A stretch of 64,000 nucleotides of DNA, taken from positions 3,472,001 through 3,536,000 of the forward strand of contig CADCSX010000001.1 of assembly GCA_902805475.1 (NCBI GenBank), given 5' to 3'. The position numbers were made by a program, and so were the translations under genes. Below the pieces are notes generated by a model that made no database searches, was not told where the DNA came from, and saw nothing but the letters and a program-made list of their open reading frames with translations. The first letter of the stretch is position 1; each line of letters begins with the position of its first letter. The DNA comes from Entonaema liquescens (lineage: Eukaryota > Ascomycota > Sordariomycetes > Xylariales > Xylariaceae). Of this stretch, positions 49,893 through 60,980 are shown one piece after another.

Positions 49893-52800
49893 ATGGAGGC
49901 TGCGGTCGTTGCTCTTGGCGCGATCGCCTTAGTAGGTGTTTTTATGGATTGTGTTAATCTATTCTTGATGATATCAGTAGCCCGATCCCACGATCGTGAT
50001 GCTGAGATACTAGACACCAAGATAGACGTCGAAAGGCTGCTTTTCATTCAATGAGCAGATAGGGTCGGGTTGGTCAAACCCGATGGTCATGACAAGGAGC
50101 TCGATGACCCCGAAACCAACACGGCTACCAACCGGGTCTTGTCAAGCGTCCAGGCGCTTTTATCTGATGGCAAAGCCTTGGAAGAGCGCCATGGCCTATC
50201 TAAGGTAGAGGACTACGTAGAGCAGACTATACCAACCGAACATTATGTTAGTTCTTCTCGAATGCAACGGTTTATGAAGGAATACGCAAAGCTATTACCC
50301 CGACTCAAAAGACTGCCGACTCGTACAGATGGTACAATAATCAGACACCCTAACAAGCGACAATTGCTTGAATGGGTTATTCGGGATAGGAATAAGTTCG
50401 CTGGTCTCATCGAGCAACTCTCGTACTCTAATTCACGACTTGACGCTCTGGTTCGTTCGACATCGCAAAATACCATAGCATTGACAGAGTAGGACTTAAA
50501 CCACTTACGTAGCATACCGAAGCTACAGGCGATAATCGAAGCGGCTTTTGGCCGTAATCAGGCCGTTGTTGATCCTGCAAACCGGTCGATTGTCCAGACA
50601 CGGTGTGAATTGCCTTTGGTATCGGTGGATTAACGGTCGCAAAGTCAACGTAGAGGGTGCACACAAGCGTACTCTCGAATGGGTCTTGAGCTCATCCCAA
50701 GGCGAAAGTAAATGGGATAGTCTGAGTCAATGGCTGGAACATGGCACTGCTATGTACTGGCTTGCAGGGAAGCCCGGTAGTGGGAAATCGACTCTGACGA
50801 AATACCTGTGCGATCTTCCGCGAACTCGAGAGCTTCTACGCAAGTGGGCCGGTGACTCGAAACTTATTACTTGCCACTTTTTCTTTTATCAGCTCGGCTA
50901 TCCCTTACAAAAGTCACAGCAAGGGCTACTTAGAGCTCTTTTATACCAGGTGCTTGACAGCGACCCTAGTCTCATTGAGGCGGCGGTACCTGAGATGTGG
51001 AAAGAAGCCACAGCGTTACAAGACAAAACGAGAGAGGAGCTTACTATACCGTCGGTCGCCGAAATGCAAGCTGCACTTTTACAACTTGGGAGCCAACAGA
51101 TAGGCAAGTCAACACCGAACAATACCAATACAAAGATGTTTTTCCTTGTTGACGGGCTCGATGAATATGATGGGAGATACTTGGATGCCGCAGCCTTCTT
51201 TCAAAGACTCTCGGAAACCACCCATATAAAGATATTAGTCACCAGCAGACCATTATCCCTGTTTCATGCAGCATTCGCCAATAAGCCCAAAATGCATCTT
51301 CAAGATTTTACCCAGCAAGACATAGCCACTTACGTGAACGATACCATTGCTACACATGAGCATATGGTTACTTTATCTCAGCTAGACCCTTCCGTCCCTG
51401 GTGTCATAATCAATGAATTGATAAGCAAAGCTTCCGGTGTCTTCTTGTGGATTGTTCTTGCTTGTCGTTCATTACTCGAAGGTCTCGCAGCTTATGATAG
51501 CGTTTCAGACCTTAAGTTCCGAGTAGACGAGCTTCCACCCGAACTCGAGGATCTCTTTTGTAAGTTACTGGAGAAAATCGAACCGAGGTGGCGCCAGCAA
51601 GCTCTCAAGTACCTACGGATCGTCCATGAAAACCAGACAAAGAAGCATCTTCCTCAGGTCCCAACCTTTGGGCTTACCTTGGCTGATTCCCCTGACCAAT
51701 TCACGTTTATCTCCGTGGATGACCGACGGACTCATTGCAAGGTAATGGAGGGACGTCTACGCAGTCGTTGCTGGGGGTTGCTTGAAGTACAAATGGCACC
51801 AACCGAGCACCCAAATGCTTGCGTGTGTCAGGGGATGCTTCTAGGCCACCATGATCCGCTTATTGATTCAAAAATAGTTTTCATGCACCGCACTGTCTAT
51901 GACTTTTTGTGCATTCCTTCTGCGTGGGAAGCTGAAGTGATGCGAATTCAAGACGAAACTTTCAATCCGCATGATTTCCTCGGCAAGGTCTGGGCGAAGT
52001 TCAGCATCGTAGATTCCTATCCCGAGCCGTCTAACCTATCCGCAACGCCCTCTTACATGTGCTGTACTCGGACCTTACTGGAGCTTCCCCCATGAGTTTA
52101 GCAATGAATATCTGGAGGATCCGGACCATTATAATGCTTGAAAATTCTATGCACGGGAATAACAAGCTTACCAGGTTGATGAGGAGATATTCAAACTAAA
52201 AAGGCGGATACGGCGAGTATCAACAGAATTCTCCCTTTACGCTTGCCTTGGCCTGCGAACTAGGTGTTATTAGCCTCGTCGACTCTGCTCTACAGAACCT
52301 GGGGAAAGTAGCTGAGCCGATACTTGGAAAACGTGACAACGCCTTTGAGGCAGATCTACCTTGGGCAGAATCTACCTCTACATACGGCCGCAGGGACTTA
52401 GTATCAACTGGAGGTATGGGACTCCATTATTCAAATACAAACAGTGAACATCACAAGAGGTCTCGATATACAGCTCTACCGTCGCTATACCACGCGATAT
52501 ACAAACCGTTCCTACGAACCCTCGCGAAAATTATCGATGAACCAATTTACAAAGCCTTTCCTGATCTACCCACTCTAAAGATAATACACTACCTAACAAA
52601 ACATGGAGACGATTTAGATGAGCCGTTCATAATCGAAAGAGGTACTCCTCCGACAACACTTTCTCCGGAGTGGCGCGAAGTGATACCTACCACGGGGACA
52701 GACACAGTTGCCCCTGCTGTTACAAATATATTTTTGGACGCCGTAACTGACTTCAGTCGTGACACTATTATTCTCTACGAGATGCGTAGTGGACTAATGC

Positions 52801-52976
52801 ACTGGAAAACGAAACATAGCACCAAGTTTCACAAGAGTGGATGGATGGAAGCACGACAGGCGTGGGAAGATGTAGAGCACATCATCAAGTTGAGACTCAT
52901 GACGATAGAAAATGGGGGGGAATCCAAATGTCACATGTATAGGAGTGCAACGGCTGACTGTAGCATTGGTGAGTAG
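49893..52976 (+). pseudogene. HeLo-NACHT NLR-type cell-death gene, multiply broken
   Basis: ATG 49893 opens a HeLo domain: a hydrophobic first helix (residues 4-27), RSHDRDAEILDTKIDVERLL, then LDDPETNTATNRVLSSVQALL. The frame stops at TGA 50052-50054, where relatives have Trp, and again at TAG 50490-50492. It is lost by a frameshift at about 50560-50620. The NACHT domain is then open to 52095: Walker A GKPGSGKST (about 50773), Walker B FFLVDGLDEYDG (about 51143), ILVTSRP, and the fungal HRTVYDFL motif (about 51889). Further frameshifts and stops (52093-52245) precede an open C-terminal stretch to 52976. In this family the NACHT part senses non-self and releases the HeLo membrane-disrupting helix to kill the cell. 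Here HeLo and NACHT cannot be made as one protein. I see at least two nonsense codons and three frame changes. Confidence 0.87.
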
Positions 52977-53202
52977 ATTAGACCGACATTTGGAGAAGGA
53001 GGAAACTATTCGTCTGGAAAACATACCTATGCTAAATGAACTATGATTAATGACAGGGCTATGATAGAAAATCATGAGTGATAAGGATTGACTCGAAAAT
53101 ATTCAAAACTGAATGCTGTCCATTTTTATCTATTTCAATAAATCAAATACAAGCATGTGATTTTGTTGATTTTATAGGGGAAAAGGGGTTGGAAATTCGT
53201 AG

Positions 53203-55565
53203 CTAAGTAGCCCCCGTAAGGACATTGGACCAGCCATTCCCCGATTTAGTATACGAAAACCAAAAGCCATACTCTTTGTGACCAATACCGAACTGGAAAT
53301 CCCCCACCTTGAAGCTGTATTCTCTGCGAGAGTTCCCGGAGTAATATTCCAAGGCCATGCAGTACTCGGGTCTTAGATATTCGAAAAGGTCAACCCATTG
53401 GCTTTTACGGGATATCCTTTCAATATTTTGTGTAATAGGAGTATGCCTGGAGAGGTCGAGAGCCCTTACTATCCATTCAGTAGGTTGTCCTTTAACAAAG
53501 CTCCAGGCCGCTTTAGTATGCCAATTTGGTTTGAAATAACCAAGTTCCGTTACTAAATTGCGCCCATACTCGGTAACGGCCAGGTTAGCAGCATTCACTG
53601 TGTACACCTCGGCTTCCTTATGCTGTGAGTTTCCATTTAGAAATTGATATTCACCCTCTAATTGGTCGTCTTCACGTTCTTTATGCATTTTCGGAAGGCT
53701 ATCTTCCACATTAAACAAGAAGTGCTTAACCTAATAATTGATGAGACATAATTAATACACCTGGGAGTTAATAGTTATGGAATTGTGAGAAGTTTAGATT
53801 ATAAAATTAGAGTACTTACATCATTATTTTGTTGATCCTTTGCCATCGGATTTTCAATAGTAGAACCTTCTCGTGCCGTTTCTTTAGAGTTAAGTTCATA
53901 TGAGAAGCATATCATCTGCTCCGCATAGTTAAGGAACCCGGGAACTATGAATGTGTACTCCGGGTCGTCTAATAACCTGTACAGTGATGATGGAACGATG
54001 GTGAGAACTTCATCAGAGGCCAGCCCAGTGTCGCCGGTAGGGGAGACGACATGCCCTATGTCTGTGAGCAGGAGAGGCAACTCCATTTTTAGTAGCGTTC
54101 CCCTGCTCATAGTAGCCTTGTGCAAATTAGTGGTATCCAAAAACGCTTTACAGAAGTCGATCATTCTGTCTTCTGACTCGTAATTCAACCGCGGATTCTG
54201 CGGGTTCAACATGTCAAGGAAGTCTATTAACACTGGGCGTGGAAGGTCAGTTTGACTTGGCAGGACACTATCGATTATATCAAGGAACTCCCCCTCATAT
54301 CCAAGGTATGAGGCCATATTTACGGAGTGGACGACTCGGAAGGCCAGACGCCTCGTTTGTGTGGTTGTCTTCAATTCCCGATCTTGCATAATATTCGAGG
54401 AGAACCGGGGAGTCGTATCAGCCGACAGATCGAACTTTGCCCTGAGTAAATAAAGGGGCAGGTCGTCACCAAAAGCATCAGAGTCCGACAGCGAACTTTC
54501 TCGAACCTTGTGTAGGAGTTCCCTCAGCTTTCCTGAAATGTGTTCTCCGCTTGACCGTAGAATGGCAAGTAGCTTATCAAGTCCATTCCAAGTAGGCGTT
54601 GTTGCCGCTGTTCCAGGCCGAAGTGAGTACTCATCACAATAGGCGGTTAACCACGCGCCTAATTCATCGCAATTAGTCGCTATTGTACTGCCATCTCTGA
54701 ACCTGTCCTTCTCTTTCCGCTTAATACATGCTTCCAGTTGATTTAAGGCCAACTCTCCTGATATCACGATTCTATTGAACAGGTCCAGTATCCCCCTTTC
54801 CTCGTTTGAAGGCTCTCCACCACTAGGTCTGTGGTTAATGTCGTGTTCGACTTGTGACCAAGAATGCATTATTACGGTGCAGATCTGAATTTCGAGCTTG
54901 TAATGGGAGTCTTCGTGCCATTCTGGGATTGCGTCTCCTAGTAGTTCGACAGTCACATGTGTCCCACGATAGCCTGTAAATGGCCTCTCGTTTGCAACTG
55001 GCTTCGCTTCCTGCTTCTGGGGGTCTTGGTCGGAAGTTGATAGTGACTGCTGCTCTAACATCTCTACATGTCCTCTGAGTTCGTCTATGTCTGTGGTTCC
55101 CTGAGTCATGCGATCGATTTGTAGTACTTTAATGGATTCGGACTGCTTGAGAAAGGATACGACTTTCTCAATATCGCCTGGGAAGTAAACGCAGACTCTT
55201 GCACCGCCAAAATCGTGCAGGGCGTTGAACATGCTCTCGACATTCTCAAAAGGGCCCCAATCATTGATTTTCTGTTCGTCTCCACGTCGCTTCCAATAGA
55301 GCTCCCAGTTGCCGCCTCTGTCAGACATGCGTTTTCTAAGTTCTTGTCTTTCGAGCCTGACGGCCTGTCTGCTTCGAAGGGAATCCAGTGCTGAGTCGAG
55401 TCCTTTCGCTGTCGTTGTTATAGGGATAGCCCGAAATGCTCCAGACTTTGTGGCATCCTCAAGGATTTCTTGAATCTGCTTAACATGTTCATTTATTGCA
55501 GAACGTTTATCTGGGTATATCTTCCTGAAATCATGAACGAGCTCCGAACATAGCCCGAGCTCCAT
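53203..55565 (-). CDS. RelA/SpoT-domain protein, 757 residues
   Basis: Exons 55565-53820 and 53730-53203 join in phase across intron 53731-53819 (GTAAGT...TTAG). Residues about 120-260 match the (p)ppGpp synthetase fold: DFGGARVCVYF (family D-x2-G-x-R), TGYRGTHVTVEL (GYR..H), and LEIQICTVIMHSWSQVEHD, the E-x-Q-I-x-T...H-W...EHD signature. The Arg usual in EIQIRT is Cys here. No HD hydrolase domain, TGS or ACT domain is present. The rest (residues 270-757) is helical with no family I recognise, including the second-exon part YMALEYYSGN-like C-terminus. In bacteria the fold makes alarmone nucleotides; fungal members are uncharacterised, so nucleotide transfer is inferred from the fold alone. 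The gene is intact and lies tail-to-tail with the NLR pseudogene, 226 bases away. Confidence 0.85.
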
Positions 55566-56381
55566 CTGATCCTCATATCTCCCTAAGCAGGCGATGGTTT
55601 TGATTGTGATTATGTACCTAGGTAATCAACTAGGTGCATAAAGCGACGCGGACCTCACCAGTAACTAATAATAGCAGAGCAACAAGCCGCGGTACACATG
55701 CTATAATAGTAATAGTGATAACAGAAATTAATGTGCAACTACTATAACTTAAAGAATATATTGAAAATAAACAGCGGGTGTAAATTCAAAGTAGACGTCT
55801 TCCACACTTTTTACACCGACCTCTTCACATAATGGCGTCCCTAGCTCAAAGTACTTAGGATCTACCATATGTTTTGACACACGTATCAAGAGCCTGCTTA
55901 CATGTATTAGGTACGTAATGGTGGCGCCAACCGAATGTAACCATAGCGGTTGCGTCGGCACTTAAGTTTTATTATTCGACCGCCTCCCCGAACAAGTATC
56001 AGGTACTGATCTTCGTACGCTTAGATCATGCCCATCTGCATAAATAATATTCGAAGATCTCCCACTATTTCAAATCACGACATGGTGATGATATCTTATA
56101 CGAAGGAAGTCTAGAGACCTTCTCGCTTCTCTAACTAACTCGATATAAGTATTCCAACTTCAAATAACTTCGATTAATAAGAAGGAAGAAATACTGTCGG
56201 TATAAGATATGATAGATGGGTAAATTACATACCTGGACTTCCGGGGTGTATCTTGATTGGGCTTGATTCCTTGTAAATGCCATGCACAAGAGGGTATATG
56301 AAAAGAAATCATAGCGAAAACAATGATATAGCAGTGTATGGGTTTAGAGAAGCACTATATTATAATCTGGCTCAATACGAC
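55566..56381. other. Intergenic; no supported gene
   Basis: Promoter of the RelA/SpoT gene and 3' flank of the CorA-like gene. A 70-codon minus-strand open frame (55749-55961) lacks any family signal. Confidence 0.4.
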
Positions 56382-58008
56382 TCAGACAACTTTGCAACCG
56401 CCCCTCCAGAGCGATTTAACTTTCCGCAAGGCCGCCTGCGTAGGCAGGCCAGATACTATTAATACTAATAACAAGAGAGGGACAGCGGTTGCCACGTATA
56501 TCCAGACCCCGGTACCAGCAATCGAGAAGTTATCGCTCATGCTAAAGAGAGTTGCGACGAAAGAAAGCGGAAGAAATACGATAGCGATATACGTTAGCCG
56601 CTTGACGTATATGGCTTCGACAACTGATCTACGCGAGTCTAGAAGTTGAATAATCGACGCCATTATGGGTATCATTGCTTCTAGCGCACTACCGTTTTGC
56701 TCGATTTGGGCCATAATATGGTCGATATCCCGCGTTAGAGCCTCCCCCTCTTCGACAGGAGGAGTATTGTCATGTCTCTTGGCAGGGCTCAAGGACGATT
56801 CAACGAACCACTTGAGAACCTGAAGCTTGTGTAAGCTGTGCTGGCTTCTCCGGCGCCACCGATATAGATCGACTACGTCCTCACTTTCGAAATTGTTCAA
56901 CCGGGTCTGCATGCTTTGTGTCGAGTATTCGTACACCTTTATATATCGGCCCATTATGAGTGAATAAGTCAACCATTCGTCGATAATTAGCCTTATTGGG
57001 CCTGTCGATAGGAAGAATAGGTTATAAGTTGATGGTGACCTCGTTGATGCCTCCGCACAATTTTGTAACGACCTTGCAACTTCATCCATCATGGAATTAG
57101 GCCGCAGATTAATATTCCCTGGGGCTTTTCGAAATTCTGAAAACTTCGGCATCCCGTTGATACTCTCCCTCTTATTCCGGTAGGGGATTTGACGTGTTCG
57201 AAAGCTGACCTGTTGTGTATCGTTCTTCGTCGAGAAACTACCTACAACATCAGTCGACGTAGAGTCCATCAACATTACACCTAATCAATATTAGCCAGTA
57301 CCCAGGAAAGAAAAACGATTCAAAGGGTACCACTTTAGACCCATAAAGTAAGGAAATACGGGAAGTGTGACATAAGTATGGTGGTTACGTACAAATCCAT
57401 CGATCATCATCAAGTCGCTTATACAAGATGGAGAAGCACGAGCGAAGAAGTCCCACATATCGTCCAAAGAGCTCCGGGAGTGCCCGGCGAGGTCGTGTAG
57501 AGCTGCCGCGAAGACGGAGATCCTGTGGGATACCGGCGTACCCATCTAGTTCTCCCAAATCGATTGAACGTTGATAGTGAAAGTTTGCGAAGCTTTGAGA
57601 GCCGATACGAGACGGGATAGATGTCATTAGGGATGAAGGTGGATCTTTTTCAATATCTACAAACCTCCTCTCAATATGCCCACAGAAAAAATAGGGGTCG
57701 ACATCCAGGGTTTCGCCCAAGGTCTCCATGACACTAGGTCCAATGTCTTCTATAAGAAGACAGAGCCCAACATTATTCGATTTCGTATCCCCAGCTACGA
57801 ACTCTGAAGTCGCGTCGGTGAGATCGTCAGTGTCTATCCTAGCATAATGTGTGGTCCCATCGGTACGAAACTCCAGACCCGCGACATGGCACTCAACCTC
57901 CTCAGCATCCGGCTTTTGACGAGAGTCTGTAAGAAAATTGGATAAGGGCCGGAGATCGGGTTGGGTCCGAGTTAAATATTTCACATAGTCAAAATATGAA
58001 TGATCCAT
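56382..58008 (-). CDS. CorA-like Mg2+ transporter family protein, 504 residues
   Basis: Exons 58008-57393 and 57280-56382 join across intron 57281-57392 (GTACGT...TTAG) with the split Cys codon T|GT, giving WIC-VML in phase. The N-terminal half has the fungal CorA-like pattern DPYFFCGHIERRF, FANFHYQRSIDLGEL and VGLLRSCFSILYK. A helical stalk follows (LYRWRRRSQHSLHKLQVLKWF, DIDHIMAQIEQNGSALEAMI). Two C-terminal membrane helices are LTYIAIVFLPLSFVATLFSM (about 440-460) and GVWIYVATAVPLLLLVLIVS (about 472-492). The classical GMN selectivity motif after helix 1 is replaced by SMSDN, so Mg2+ transport is doubtful. Such divergent members are common in ascomycetes and of unknown role. Both exons are intact. 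Confidence 0.85.
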
Positions 58009-58966
58009 TGACAGCTCGTTGCGCGTAAACTAAGGTCATCCCACGCCAGAAGCTAAATGCTCTATCATCCACAGTTGCACACTAAATCATGAAATGATTA
58101 CCGAACGGGGTCTAATACCCTATCAGTAACTCAGTCCTATTATTTATATGGCAAGATGAAACAGATTGAAGCATTGTTAAGATATGTCGGTTGGTTTATG
58201 AGGCAACCACTTCAAGTTATACTGAAAGACTACCTCCATGGATCAACCAAGATACACATCTAACAAGGGCCTAGTATGCGGCCCGAAGCGATCCTCCGAA
58301 TAGGACCTCTAACCAATGGTAACCCGGCTTTCTTTATACGCGAGGATGTTAAATGCATCGATTGAATGGTTCGCATGCGTTGGCTCATGTGCACGATGCG
58401 CAGCCACAATAGTGGAACTATATGTGGTTATAGATAATGCCTTGCCGGTTCACCCTAGGCCAATTAAAAGGCTTCGGGACTCAACTCTATACGGCTTGCT
58501 AAAATTGGCCTATGTGGCGGGTCTAGTTCAGAGTCTATGATTTCGTGGTTGACTTCGGTTAACTACCGAATCTAACACCTTTATAACGTAGATCATAGAG
58601 ACCTTCGTGTAAGCCGGAGCCTCGTTACACCGCGAAGCAACATTCAGTTTGGAATTTTCTAATCTCCTCGGATTCAATAGGTAACCAGAGAAATATTCAT
58701 CCTAGAAACATATCTAATAAACACAAGATAGAAGTACATTGGTTATCGATTTATGCATGCTTAGGAGATACCAGGAGCTACGGTTTTATTCTTCAAGTAC
58801 CTTACGATCATCTAATTTAGCAGTGTTGATATATGTATGTCCTTAAGTATGAAGGTGGTCGAATCAGTGAAATTTCAATAAATAACTTTCTTCTACTTGT
58901 AGAGAACGCATTGAAAACCACCAATCAGAAGACTATTCACATTCACCTAGCAACTTAAGGGCATAT

Positions 58967-59025
58967 AGGTCCCTAGTGTAACGGTAGTATTTTCTCGCTG
59001 TGCCATGCGGTGAAACGCGAATGAT
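58967..59025 (+). other. tRNA-Gly-like 5' relic
   Basis: GGTCCCTAGTGTAACGGTAG resembles an acceptor strand plus D-arm/A-box. TCTCGC-TGTGCCAT-GCGG resembles a Gly (GCC) anticodon arm with one extra loop base. No GGTTCGA T-arm follows and the acceptor stem is not closed. It is a fragment or coincidence, not a working tRNA. Confidence 0.3.
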
Positions 59026-59250
59026 AAAAAAGTGAGAGCTACATGTAATCTATTTCGTACACTCAAGGCTCGAAGATATTTCTTGAGGAGTGATGACCAT
59101 AACCACTTATGATAATAAACAATTTATTTAGCAAAGAGTTATCTATACCCCGCCAACAACAATACATGTAGCCCAAGCTTCCCCCACGTTCACCAGCAAA
59201 CAGCAGGTAGCACTAACTACAAGCCCCACCTTCCAGCTTATAATCACAAC

Positions 59251-59289
59251 TTCACCCTTTCGCCCTTCACCCTTCACCCTTCACCTTCA
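59251..59289. repeat. (CCCTTCA)n microsatellite
   Basis: Imperfect tandem CCCTTCA units in the CSN4 leader. Confidence 0.85.
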
Positions 59290-59409
59290 AGCCTCGTCTT
59301 AATTTTCCATTCGACGCGATACCCACCTCATTCTTACATTGTCACAACTCAACAAACGCCGCCTTATGCCATAAACCAAATAACAAACGAACAATCCAAC
59401 AGACAGACC

Positions 59410-60721
59410 ATGGCAAGCCCAAAAGTCACCGAGGCTTTGGCCCAGGTCCAATCGTCTCCCGACCCAGCAGCCGCCTTCGAAAACCTCCTAACCAATTTCC
59501 AATCCGTATCGTCGCCGCAGACCGTCCTAGCCGACCTCAAAGCAACCATCGAAGCCATCTCCAACAGCCATACCTCCTCTCAAACCGGTGTCGTCGCCCA
59601 GCGCTCCCTCCTCAATTCCTTCATCGCCGCCGCCCGAAAATTCAATAACCCGGATTTATGGGTAGACATCGCCAACCACGCTCTCGAGACCCTATCCGCA
59701 GCTAGCGGTCAGGCTTCCGCGTCGGTATCGACTGCTACCTCGGCAACTACGTCCGGAACATTCGCCGACCAAGTCGCAGCCCTACTCGAGCTCGCAGCCG
59801 ACGGCTACGAGGCCAACGAGGATAACGTGGCAGCCGCCCGCGCGCTCGCGGGATTCCTCTGGACAGTTCGCAGCGCCGCGTGTCCCCGAGGATCGCGTGC
59901 GCGTCTGGGTGCGCATCGTGCGCAACTACCTCGAAGTCGACGACACCACGTCCGCCGAGACGTACCTCAACAAGCTCAAGAACGTCATCTACCAGGTCAC
60001 CGACCCGACTCTAAACCTGCACTTCCGCCTCTCCCAGGCCCGCATCCAGGACTCCAAGCGCGAGTTCCTGTCTGCTAGCCAGGCCTACCTCGAGATCAGC
60101 CTGTCGCCTGCTATTTCCGAGGACGAACGATTGCACACCCTGAGCATGGCCGTGAAGTGCGCCATCCTAGCTCCCGCGGGGCCCCTGCGTAGCCGCGCTT
60201 TGGGTCGCCTGTTCAAGGACGAGCGCTCGCCCAACTTGCCCGAGTTCAGCATGTTGGAGAAGATGTTCTTCGATCGCCTGCTCGCCGCAAGCGAGGTACA
60301 GAAGTTTGCCGAGGGCCTGGCGCCTCACCAGCTGGCCCTGACAGCAGACGGATCGACAGTACTAGCTCGTGCCGTCGTAGAACACAACCTACTGGGCGCA
60401 TCGCGGCTGTACAACAATATTGGTTTCGATGCGTTGGGAGAGCTGCTGGGATTGGGTGCCGACCGTGCCGAGGACACAACGGCTAAGATGATCGAGCAGG
60501 GCCGTCTCGTGGGCCGGATCGACCAGATCGAGAGAATAATCTACTTCGAGCACGGCGAGGCTTCAGGAGAGAAAGGAAGTGGTCGCGCTGAAGTCACTGT
60601 GGGTAAGGAAATGCGCCGATGGGATGCCAATGTACAAAGCCTGGCGGAAGAGGTTGAGAATGTGACGAACGCGTTGCAACGCGAGTTCCCGGAATTTGTT
60701 GCAGCAAATTTAGTAGTATGA
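59410..60721 (+). CDS. csnD: COP9 signalosome subunit 4, two closely spaced frameshifts
   Basis: One exon starts at ATG 59410 and ends at TGA 60721, with about 437 residues if the frame is repaired. The first 148 residues are in frame 1 and end ARALAG. About 30 bases (PLDSSQRRV in frame 3) follow, then frame 2 runs from EDRVRVWVRIVRNYLEVDD to the end. Each switch equals one missing base, at GGATTC (59851-59856) and in CCCC (59884-59887). The C-terminal half has the PCI domain (about 290-390, LAPHQLALTADGSTVLARAVVEHNLLGASRLYNNI) and the closing helix AEEVENVTNALQREFPEF. CSN4 is a scaffold subunit of the COP9 signalosome, which removes Nedd8 from cullins in the nucleus and links here by pathway to F-box (SCF) proteins. 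A conserved gene with two losses 30 bases apart points to sequence error. Confidence 0.9.
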
Positions 60722-60980
60722 TAAGGGTATGAAGAATGGAGCAAATCGTAAATAGGAAGAAAAGAAAAGAAAACGAGGCATTGTAGGGTATTTTTAGGTT
60801 ACGAGTATGGCGTTGCCGGATAATGACTGAATGCATAGATGCGGCGTCAAGGACAGACACGTTACAACATGGCATAAGGGATGCTAACGAGATAAGAAAG
60901 CCCCTTAACTACCACGAAATAGAGTATTAAGCATGAATGAATGAAATGAAGATGATTACTTTTTAATGCATTAATCTAGT

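Larger units (their letters stand above)
58009..59409. other. Divergent intergenic region with tRNA-like relic
   Basis: The region lies between the minus-strand CorA-like gene and the plus-strand CSN4 gene. A tRNA-like fragment lies at 58967-59025 and a CCCTTCA microsatellite at 59251-59289. A 74-codon open frame (58316-58540) has no support. Confidence 0.4.

Noticed and set aside
57291..57545. 84-codon minus-strand frame overlapping the CorA-like intron
   Set aside because: The family pattern VGLLRSCFSILYK is in the other frame, and splicing at GTACGT restores a continuous protein without it.
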